Of a stretch of DNA of 64,000 bases, positions 59,074 through 64,000 are shown piece by piece. The notes under the pieces were generated by a model, which made no database searches, was not told the DNA's origin, and worked only from the letters and a program-made list of their open reading frames with translations. The position numbers were made by a program, and so were the translations under genes. Source of the stretch: a virus. Position 1 is the first letter of the stretch. Each line of letters opens with the position of its first letter. The DNA lies in IMG/VR virus record IMGVR_UViG_3300021185_003351, positions 108,974 to 172,973 of that record; one strand, given 5' to 3'.

Positions 59074-59090
59074 ACTTTGTAATTCAAAGT
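59074..59090. promoter_or_regulatory. 17-base palindromic site, copy 2
   Basis: Identical to 58371-58387 and located about 30 bases upstream of the -35-like box of the next promoter, a good place for an operator or activator site. Confidence 0.65.
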
Positions 59091-59119
59091 ACTTTGTTTA
59101 AACTTTTCTGGTAAAAAGG

Positions 59120-59148
59120 TTGACACGTGTACTTTTTTTCCTTATATT
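59120..59148 (+). promoter_or_regulatory. Early promoter, TTGACA type
   Basis: TTGACA at 59120-59125, 17 bases, TATATT at 59143-59148 within CCTTATATTTAAGTA. An AACTTTTCTGGTAAAA element lies just upstream, shared with the promoter at 61181. Confidence 0.8.
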
Positions 59149-59178
59149 TAAGTAATTAATAATTAAAAAATAGAGAAT

Positions 59179-59430
59179 ATGACAAGAGCGAATTTATTAT
59201 CAAAAATAGAAGAGACATATAATAAGATATATGCATTCACAGACAGAATGGATGACGAGGCATTAAATGTATTAGATGAGTATGTGAGTCAATATAAATT
59301 AGATGAGGAGTATAGTATATTAATAGAGGCACTGTGCGATGATTACGATCCCACTAATTTATCCAAAGACACTTTATCATATTTATTGGATGCACATAAA
59401 GAAGCATTATCTGATTTGAGGTGTGAATAA
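59179..59430 (+). CDS. Small acidic helical protein of unknown function
   Basis: 83 residues, four charged helices (TRANLLSKIEETYNKIYAF ... LSYLLDAHKEALSDL), strongly acidic. Preceded by its own early promoter and an AGAGAA leader. Candidate early host-takeover protein. No family. Confidence 0.65.
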   Translation: MTRANLLSKIEETYNKIYAFTDRMDDEALNVLDEYVSQYKLDEEYSILIEALCDDYDPTNLSKDTLSYLLDAHKEALSDLRCE

Positions 59431-59457
59431 CTTTTTTAAAAATAAATGCAAAAAAAT

Positions 59458-59486
59458 TAGGATCCGAACAAAAAAATGCTTATATT
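59458..59486 (+). promoter_or_regulatory. Early promoter, TAGGAT type
   Basis: TAGGAT at 59458-59463 in TTAGGATCC, 17 bases, TATATT at 59481-59486, followed by the same TAAGTAATTAATAATT leader as at 59143. Confidence 0.75.
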
Positions 59487-59516
59487 TAAGTAATTAATAA
59501 TTAAAAAATAGAGAAT

Positions 59517-59687
59517 ATGAATAATGATATAAAAAATGAGTACACAAATTGCCTAAAAAATATTGAAGACAAATTACAATTTGCTTTCAGTGATTTAGAA
59601 GAAAATGGCAATTACATCCAAAATGAAATTTACAGAACCATTAGAACCCAAATAGATACATTATATAATAATATAATTAATTCTTAA
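59517..59687 (+). CDS. Small early helical protein
   Basis: 56 residues, NNDIKNEYTNCLKNIEDKLQ then FSDLEENGNYIQNEIYRTI; two or three helices, no motif. Single gene behind its own promoter. Confidence 0.65.
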   Translation: MNNDIKNEYTNCLKNIEDKLQFAFSDLEENGNYIQNEIYRTIRTQIDTLYNNIINS

Positions 59688-59718
59688 TAACTTTTTTAAA
59701 AAAAATATAGGGAAAAGG

Positions 59719-59747
59719 TTGACTCGCATTGATTTTTTCCTTATATT
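59719..59747 (+). promoter_or_regulatory. Early promoter, TTGACT type
   Basis: TTGACT at 59719-59724, 17 bases, TATATT at 59742-59747, then TAAGTAATT. Confidence 0.75.
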
Positions 59748-59770
59748 TAAGTAATTAAAATTTAAAGGAT

Positions 59771-59887
59771 ATGGATATATTAAAAGAAGTAGTAGAAGTA
59801 ACGTATACGGAGATAGTCTCAGTATGTTTATTATGTGTAACGTTAGGCATAATAGTAGCAATGGTAATTGAAGAATTTAAAAAATAG
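59771..59887 (+). CDS. Small early membrane peptide
   Basis: 38 residues: an acidic N-terminus and one membrane helix (IVSVCLLCVTLGIIVAMVI) with two Cys. AAAGGAT precedes the ATG. Could modify the host membrane early in infection. Confidence 0.6.
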   Translation: MDILKEVVEVTYTEIVSVCLLCVTLGIIVAMVIEEFKK

Positions 59888-59890
59888 GAT

Positions 59891-60019
59891 ATGAAAATGA
59901 ATGGAGGTTTACAAGCACATTGGCAAGACGAATGGATATTGTTAAAAAGAAAATGGAATATGATGCATCCCGATGAAAGAGGTAAATGGGAAGATTATTA
60001 TGATACAAATAGAAAATAA
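59891..60019 (+). CDS. Small early Trp-rich peptide
   Basis: 42 residues, KMNGGLQAHWQDEWILLKRKW then HPDERGKWEDYYDTN. Five Trp in 42 residues is unusual. TAGGAT just before the ATG serves as its ribosome-binding region. No family. Confidence 0.6.
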   Translation: MKMNGGLQAHWQDEWILLKRKWNMMHPDERGKWEDYYDTNRK

Positions 60020-60022
60020 GAT

Positions 60023-60145
60023 ATGAATAAGATAGATAAAATAGTTAAAGAAATGATCGAGCATGCAAATAATGCCGGCACAGAAGTCGAAGAATCAAAT
60101 CCTTTAAAGAAGCTACCAGGTTTTTTGGGTACAGAAAAAGGATAA
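60023..60145 (+). CDS. Small early protein of unknown function
   Basis: 40 residues: NKIDKIVKEMIEHANNAGTE then a Pro/Gly end (LKKLPGFLGTEKG). Third gene from the 59719 promoter. Confidence 0.6.
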   Translation: MNKIDKIVKEMIEHANNAGTEVEESNPLKKLPGFLGTEKG

Positions 60146-60173
60146 AAAAGTTTTAAAAAAGTTGGCAAAAGAT

Positions 60174-60202
60174 TAGGATCCTATCCTTTTTTGCCTTATA
60201 TT
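60174..60202 (+). promoter_or_regulatory. Early promoter, TAGGAT type, ahead of the sigma-factor operon
   Basis: TAGGAT at 60174-60179 in TTAGGATCC, 17 bases, TATATT at 60197-60202, then TAAGTATAATTTAAAA. Confidence 0.8.
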
Positions 60203-60226
60203 TAAGTATAATTTAAAATAAAGGAT

Positions 60227-60415
60227 ATGAGTAAAAAAATGAGTAAAGGTTATGATGCGCAGGATAGAGTCCTCGCAGGATTTAGGAGAGCCGCAAAGTC
60301 TTCTAATATTAATAGTGCCGTAGCAAAAGCTATGAGAAACAAGAAAAAAGTTAAACCGCAGAATGAGGAAGTAGTTTTTAGTCCTTTGGCATTAATTCAG
60401 TTATTAAATGGGTAA
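60227..60415 (+). CDS. Small basic protein upstream of the sigma factor
   Basis: 62 residues, basic (KKMSKGYDAQDRVLAGFRRAAKS), ending FSPLALIQLLNG. Its end overlaps the sigma-factor gene by eight bases, so it may be a partner or leader that sets sigma levels. Function unknown. Confidence 0.65.
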   Translation: MSKKMSKGYDAQDRVLAGFRRAAKSSNINSAVAKAMRNKKKVKPQNEEVVFSPLALIQLLNG

Positions 60416-61151
60416 GATATACGTAAGCACAGGCGCCGTAGTGACAGATACACCAAGCGTCAAAAAGTATATGGGAGAAATTAAGAAGGCTCCTTTATTA
60501 GATAGAGACGAAGAAACTAAATTAGCAACCGCCGCATTGGCTGGAGATAGGAAAGCTGTTAACAAGTTAGTTGAATCTAATTTGAGGTTTGCTGTACAGG
60601 TAGCTAAGCAATATCAAGGAATGGGTATTGAGTTAGAAGACTTAATTGGTTTTGCTAATATAGGATTATTTGAAGCAGCAAAGAGATTCGATCCTAGTAG
60701 AGGATTTAAATTTATATCCTTCGCTGTATGGTATGTGAGAGCTGAATTGCAGAAGTGTTTAAATGATTTAAGCAGAGTGGTAAGGATTCCATCTCACAAA
60801 ACAATGACAGAAGGAAAAGAGTTCTCAACTCTTAGTACTAGCAAAAAGGTTGGTGACGATGAAGAAAGCGAAACATATGCAGACAGATACTTATCCGGAG
60901 AGCAGTCTAAGCCTAAGCACGAGGTAACGGATTTGAAAGAAATGCTTAGTGTAGCATTGAATAGCCTAAAGCCTAAGCAAAGAGATGCCGTTAAAATGTT
61001 TTATGGTATTGACAGAGACTATGCTATGCACATGGAGCATATAGCTGAGGAGTTAAATGTTACAGGCGAAAGAGCGAGACAATTAATTAGACAAGGTGAA
61101 AAAGCTTTGCAAAGCGTTAAAGGTATAGATAAGCTATTACAATACCTTTAA
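60408..61151 (+). CDS. Sigma-70 family RNA polymerase sigma factor
   Basis: 247 residues of the primary-sigma type. SVKKYMGEIKKAPLLDRDEETKLA (about 17-40) is region 1.2. NLRFAVQVAKQYQGMGIELEDLIGFANIGLFEAAKRFDPSRGFKFISFAVWYVRAELQ (about 63-120) covers region 2 with the polymerase-binding and -10 recognition helices. RVVRIPSHK (about 126-134) opens region 3. ALNSLKPKQRDAVKMFYG, then ERARQLIRQGEKAL (about 182-235) is region 4 with the -35 recognition helix. It keeps the layout of Bacteroidota SigA, only shorter. It could direct host polymerase to phage promoters of the TTGGAT/TATTAT class. Confidence 0.92.
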   Translation: MGKIYVSTGAVVTDTPSVKKYMGEIKKAPLLDRDEETKLATAALAGDRKAVNKLVESNLRFAVQVAKQYQGMGIELEDLIGFANIGLFEAAKRFDPSRGFKFISFAVWYVRAELQKCLNDLSRVVRIPSHKTMTEGKEFSTLSTSKKVGDDEESETYADRYLSGEQSKPKHEVTDLKEMLSVALNSLKPKQRDAVKMFYGIDRDYAMHMEHIAEELNVTGERARQLIRQGEKALQSVKGIDKLLQYL

Positions 61152-61180
61152 AAATAAATTAAACTTTTCTGGTAAAAGAT

Positions 61181-61209
61181 TAGGATCCTATCAGAATTTA
61201 CCTTATATT
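61181..61209 (+). promoter_or_regulatory. Early promoter, TAGGAT type
   Basis: TAGGAT at 61181-61186 in TTAGGATCC, 17 bases, TATATT at 61204-61209; AACTTTTCTGGTAAAA lies upstream as at 59101. Confidence 0.75.
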
Positions 61210-61234
61210 TAAGTATAATTTAAAAAATAGAGAT

Positions 61235-61390
61235 ATGTATAGTTTATGTGCTAAGTATTATGATAAAGAGTTCGCAACGGTAGACGAACTGATGAATGAC
61301 GTAATGTTATCCGGAATGGATCCGAATTACGAAATTACCCTGAACGGCGGAGGTACCGGTGAAATGGCCTGTGATTTGTTAGTATTCTAA
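61235..61390 (+). CDS. Small early protein of unknown function
   Basis: 51 residues, YSLCAKYYDKEFATVDELMN then MDPNYEITLNGGGTGEMACDLL. Single gene behind a promoter and followed by the next promoter. GC-richer codons than average here. No family. Confidence 0.65.
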   Translation: MYSLCAKYYDKEFATVDELMNDVMLSGMDPNYEITLNGGGTGEMACDLLVF

Positions 61391-61425
61391 TAGGAAAAAA
61401 AGTTTAAACTTTTCTTGAAAAAAGG

Positions 61426-61454
61426 TTGACACGCACGGATATTTTCCTTATATT
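61426..61454 (+). promoter_or_regulatory. Early promoter, TTGACA type
   Basis: TTGACA at 61426-61431, 17 bases, TATATT at 61449-61454, then TAAGTATAATTTAAAA; a Lys-codon-free A/T-rich element (AAACTTTTCTTGAAAA) lies upstream. Confidence 0.8.
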
Positions 61455-61478
61455 TAAGTATAATTTAAAATTAGAGAT

Positions 61479-62414
61479 ATGAATAACATTTATAAGCCGG
61501 CCAGGATAGATGGCAAATTAGTAGCAAAGAATGTAGCTACCGGGAGTATAGCTCCAGAGAACTTAATAAGATATATACAAATTAGAAACGCTGAAAAGAA
61601 TAGTGAGTTGCTAGTTGTTAATGGTAATGGTAGAGTAAGCAGAATGCATAATACCAATTACAAAAGCAATGAGCCGCAGAAGCTAAGCTTTATGTCAGTA
61701 GTGGAAAAGAGAGATCCAAAGGTTATGTTTAATAACCTAGAAAGACTTACCAAGATGGTAGGTAGAGGTATTCAGCCTTCCTTAGTTATTACAGGCGGTG
61801 CTGGATTGGGTAAGACTTATTTGGTTAAGAAGACATTAACTGATATGGGATTAGAAGAAGCTAAGCAATTCGTTCACTTTAAAGGTAGAGCTACCGCAGC
61901 TGGATTGTTTGTAACGCTTTATGAGAATTCAGATAAGATAATTGTGTTGGATGATTGTGATAGTGTATTCAAAGACATGGATGCTGTTAATATGTTGAAA
62001 GCTGCATTGGATAGCTATGACACTAGAAAGCTTAGCTATATCAGTACTAAGCCATTGAAGGATGCCTATGGTGATCCAGTTCCTAGACACTTTGAGTTTA
62101 CCGGTAAGATAATCTTTATCTCTAATATATCTCAAAGCAAATTAGATGAGGCAATCAAATCCAGATCCTTTGTAAGTGATATTAGTATGAATACCAAGCA
62201 AATGTTCCAAAGAATAGATGACTTGAAAAATCAGATTGAAACTAAGATTCCCAATGAGGTTAAGGATAAGGCTTTGGAAATAATGAAAAGCTTGGAGAAG
62301 AAGTATGATGGAGTGGAGATTAATTTGAGATCCTTTATCAAAGCTTGTAGAATATGCGCAATGGGATTTGACAATGCCGAAGGAATGGTAGCAGAGCAGA
62401 TTATTAAGGCTTAA
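61479..62414 (+). CDS. AAA-type P-loop ATPase, early
   Basis: 311 residues. After about 70 residues of basic N-terminus, ITGGAGLGKTYL (about 107-118) is Walker A, KIIVLDDCDSVF (about 153-164) Walker B and GKIIFISNIS (about 208-217) sensor 1. SRSFVSDISM (about 226-235) offers the arginine. The C-terminal 60 residues are helical. Early expression and the DNA-processing style of the core suggest a helicase-loader or remodelling ATPase, but no specific family is evident. It uses a GC-richer codon set than most of the window. Confidence 0.85.
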   Translation: MNNIYKPARIDGKLVAKNVATGSIAPENLIRYIQIRNAEKNSELLVVNGNGRVSRMHNTNYKSNEPQKLSFMSVVEKRDPKVMFNNLERLTKMVGRGIQPSLVITGGAGLGKTYLVKKTLTDMGLEEAKQFVHFKGRATAAGLFVTLYENSDKIIVLDDCDSVFKDMDAVNMLKAALDSYDTRKLSYISTKPLKDAYGDPVPRHFEFTGKIIFISNISQSKLDEAIKSRSFVSDISMNTKQMFQRIDDLKNQIETKIPNEVKDKALEIMKSLEKKYDGVEINLRSFIKACRICAMGFDNAEGMVAEQIIKA

Positions 62415-62444
62415 AACTTTATTAAAAATAAAAGGCAAATGATT

Positions 62445-62473
62445 AGGACTTACGGATTATTTGCCTTATATTT
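62445..62473 (+). promoter_or_regulatory. Early promoter, TAGGAC type
   Basis: TAGGAC at 62445-62450, 17 bases, TATATT at 62468-62473 in CCTTATATTTATATAAA. The leader departs from TAAGTA and approaches the late-type motif. Confidence 0.65.
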
Positions 62474-62495
62474 ATATAAATAAAAAATAAGAGAT

Positions 62496-62624
62496 ATGAG
62501 CAATGAAAAACAATTAGTAGGCCAAGAGTTATTAGACTTTTTAATGAGTCGATTTAATATGACTGAAGACGAAGCTCTTCAAAACTTAGCAGAGAATATT
62601 GGTAACGTTAACTTAAATAAATAA
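62496..62624 (+). CDS. Small early helical protein
   Basis: 42 residues, SNEKQLVGQELLDFLMSRFN then MTEDEALQNLAENIGN. Two helices; no family. First of two genes behind the promoter. Confidence 0.6.
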   Translation: MSNEKQLVGQELLDFLMSRFNMTEDEALQNLAENIGNVNLNK

Positions 62625-62631
62625 TCCGGAT

Positions 62632-62967
62632 ATGAAGATAAAAGAAAATATAGAAGCAGGAATGTACTTTAAATTTAAAAAAGAAGAGTTCAAGAGTTAT
62701 ACAGAGGATGTATATAATGTAGAGACAAGCAAAGATGGTTTCATAACATTGCATAGACATCATATACATAGCAAGACAGGAGAATATATTCCTACGGACT
62801 TAGTAGTAGTTAGACGCATAGGAGAGAATAGCTTAGACTATTATAAGCACGACATGTTCGGTAAGAAGACGAGAGGTCGAATACATTATAATAGTATTGA
62901 TTCGTTCTTCTATATTAAACAAGACGTAGAAGGTAAAGACTATACTCATATAGAGAAAGCCGCTTAA
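62632..62967 (+). CDS. Small protein of unknown function
   Basis: 111 residues, mixed strands with many Tyr, His and Lys (for example ITLHRHHIHSKTGEY at about 36-50, a His-rich segment that could bind metal). No known motif. It ends the early operon; non-coding DNA follows. Confidence 0.65.
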   Translation: MKIKENIEAGMYFKFKKEEFKSYTEDVYNVETSKDGFITLHRHHIHSKTGEYIPTDLVVVRRIGENSLDYYKHDMFGKKTRGRIHYNSIDSFFYIKQDVEGKDYTHIEKAA

Positions 62968-63408
62968 CATATATTATAACAAGACGCCTGGACTATATTA
63001 TATATAAGTCATAAGCAAGGGCAAGGATAGACTTCGGGGAGACCTGGGGTCTATTCTACGTTCTAAGGGTATAGGGGTATAACAAAGGGGTATGGGGTAT
63101 AACAAGGGGGAGGGTGGGGCAAATAGGGGGTTAAAGGGGGGGTAGGGGAGGGTTTCATTAACGCCCCCCTCCCTCCGCTCCTAGAAGGAGGTGTTATACC
63201 TATTTTTATTGTGAGCATAGATTTTTTGCTATATAGGTGCTCTTTATTAGATATACAGCGTATATACATTCTAGCGCACGTAATAATTAAAGTTCTATAT
63301 AGATATATTGATTTTGTGTTTATACGGAATCACTTTAAAGTATCGCAACAAATAAAAGGCTCATATTTCTTTGATAATATCCATTATTTCAGTATAATAT
63401 ATATAAAC
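62968..63408. other. Non-coding region with G-rich tract and long inverted repeats
   Basis: No credible gene. A hairpin ATAGAC/GTCTAT lies at 63027-63054. From 63067 to 63152 there are eleven runs of three to seven G, enough for several G-quadruplexes on the + strand. A C-rich block (63163-63175) follows, able to pair partly with the G runs. GGTATAAC occurs at 63076-63083 and 63096-63103 and its complement GTTATACC at 63193-63200, closing the whole stretch. AAGGAGGTG at 63185-63193 is a perfect anti-SD match with no start at a suitable distance. From 63211 on it is AT-rich leader to the gene at 63409. Confidence 0.65.
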
Positions 63409-63672
63409 ATGATAGACTCTTTAATATACGGGATAATAGCATCCAGCTTCATATTAGGTATAACCCGCAGCGTATTGCTCTTATATGCGAAATTTCCTCG
63501 TTTAGGGTTTGGATTGGTATACGGATCGTTAGGGGTTAAGATGTTCGCTTTAGGAGCATTTACGCTGTTGTCTAAGCCTTATATCGATAATGTGGTTATA
63601 TATGCTGCGTTTATTCTTTCTGCTATTATATATAGCAATGTATACCTTCTGCTAAAACTTCGCCGTAAATAA
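63409..63672 (+). CDS. Three-helix membrane protein
   Basis: 87 residues from the ATG at 63409, chosen over a GTG at 63211 because the upstream extension lies in AT-rich leader and has no gene-like features. Membrane helices near 4-24, 32-55 and 62-80, with a basic end. No family recognised. Confidence 0.6.
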   Translation: MIDSLIYGIIASSFILGITRSVLLLYAKFPRLGFGLVYGSLGVKMFALGAFTLLSKPYIDNVVIYAAFILSAIIYSNVYLLLKLRRK

Positions 63673-63685
63673 TATTTATTTTAAA
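63671..63685 (+). promoter_or_regulatory. Late-type promoter motif near 63685
   Basis: AATATTTATTTTAAA ends at the ATG of the next gene. It may serve the genes downstream. Confidence 0.4.
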
Positions 63686-63867
63686 TGTTAACTGGAATAG
63701 GAATATACTTGGGAATTGGGTTAATTTGGATTATAATACTAGAATATTCAATTTACACACTTCCGGACGAGGAAATGGATACCCCAACCGTTCTAGCAAA
63801 TTTGCTGCTATGGCCGATGATCATAGTATATTTACTTGAAGAATTTAGGAAGCGTAATGGAGGATGA
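63685..63867 (+). CDS. Two-helix membrane peptide
   Basis: 60 residues, helices near 3-25 and 36-52 separated by an acidic loop (LPDEEMDTP), basic end (FRKRNGG). Unknown function. Confidence 0.6.
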   Translation: MLTGIGIYLGIGLIWIIILEYSIYTLPDEEMDTPTVLANLLLWPMIIVYLLEEFRKRNGG

Positions 63868-63901
63868 GTGGGATAATTGGTGGCCTAACGAGGATCTATA
63901 A
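63857..63901 (+). CDS. Possible 14-residue acidic peptide
   Basis: ATG to TAA gives MEDEWDNWWPNEDL, an acidic, Trp-rich peptide overlapping the previous gene by 11 bases after AGGAAGCG. It is too short to be confident. Confidence 0.3.
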   Translation: MEDEWDNWWPNEDL

Positions 63902-63917
63902 TAAGTATGACCTGTAA

Positions 63918-63935
63918 GGGCGTACTAACGTACTA
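63918..63935. repeat. Right copy of the 18-base inverted repeat
   Basis: GGGCGTACTAACGTACTA, the reverse complement of 57054-57071. It lies immediately upstream of the late-type motif at 63939, where a -35 box would normally be. Confidence 0.8.
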
Positions 63936-63938
63936 ACC

Positions 63939-63955
63939 TTATATTTATATATAAA
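63939..63955 (+). promoter_or_regulatory. Late-type promoter motif at the window end
   Basis: TTATATTTATATATAAA, followed by the ATG at 63966. It is preceded by the right copy of the inverted repeat. Confidence 0.5.
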
Positions 63956-63965
63956 AGAAAAAATC

Positions 63966-64000
63966 ATGATTAAATTAAAATCACTATTATCGGAAAAATA
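63966..64000 (+). CDS. Start of a protein with capsid-targeting-like leader (partial)
   Basis: The first 11 residues, MIKLKSLLSEK, match the leaders of the genes at 37824, 38834 and 39447, with a Leu-x-Glu at the expected cut site and a late-type motif upstream. The window ends inside the next codon, so the rest is unknown; that codon could even be a stop. Confidence 0.5.
   Translation, partial: MIKLKSLLSEK

Noticed and set aside
63063-63269. 68-residue minus-strand frame across the G-rich tract
   Set aside because: Composed of Pro/Ser/Thr-rich codons created by the C-rich strand; no start context. The tract is better read as a structural element.
63211-63408. Upstream extension of the membrane protein at 63409
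   Set aside because: The extension starts at GTG, lies in AT-rich leader and would add a 66-residue segment without gene-like features before a strong ATG.

Overview
The window is a contiguous stretch of a large, AT-rich (by eye about 30% GC) virulent phage of the T4-like superfamily. Every gene I can support lies on the + strand, mostly with ATGA or TAATG overlaps. The replication genes are T4 type: family B DNA polymerase, sliding clamp (gp45-like), both clamp-loader subunits (gp44- and gp62-like), ATP-dependent DNA ligase, dUTPase and PhoH. The host is almost certainly a member of Bacteroidota, probably a marine flavobacterium. The window encodes a secreted protein with 19 cysteine/Asp repeats of the kind common in flavobacterial adhesins and a type IX secretion C-terminal sorting domain, next to a predicted outer-membrane barrel. 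No tRNA, integrase, transposase, CRISPR array, terminase, portal or major capsid gene was seen.

Layout. (1) 0-13.85 kb: replication, repair and nucleotide metabolism. Inside it are a QueD-like T-fold protein, a GT-B glycosyltransferase and a DpdA/TGT-like transglycosylase between polymerase and clamp, which suggests glycosylated or otherwise modified 7-deazaguanine DNA. (2) 13.85-28.3 kb: one unbroken operon of 18 genes behind a late-type motif. It encodes about ten glycosyltransferases plus UDP-GlcNAc 2-epimerase, a DegT-type aminotransferase, GNAT, a HAD-nucleotidyltransferase fusion, a methyltransferase, a GDPD-like protein and a short SDR, so it looks like a glycan pathway. (3) 28.3-34.9 kb: endolysin, holin candidate, the T9SS adhesin, an outer-membrane protein, a thioredoxin-like protein and a thermonuclease. 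(4) 35.2-45.3 kb: late virion-associated genes. Several start with a short peptide resembling T4 capsid-targeting sequences, and there are three tandem LamG proteins, a ClpS homologue and a metallopeptidase. (5) 45.4-49 kb: a MoxR/CobS-type AAA+ ATPase and a CobT-like VWA protein flanking a membrane coiled-coil gene. (6) 49-58.3 kb: many small genes, HGPRT and DNA ligase. (7) 58.3-64 kb: an early-looking region with short genes each behind its own promoter, a sigma-70 factor, an AAA ATPase and two structured non-coding stretches.

Regulation is readable. Twenty promoters have a -35-like box (TTGGAT, TAGGAT or TTGACA), exactly 17 bases, then TATTAT, TATAAT or TATATT. A separate late-type motif, ATATTTATATAAA, precedes the glycan, lysis and virion blocks. 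The phage sigma factor at 60.4 kb is a candidate reader of one class. Functions are assigned from motifs recognised by eye; no database search was run.
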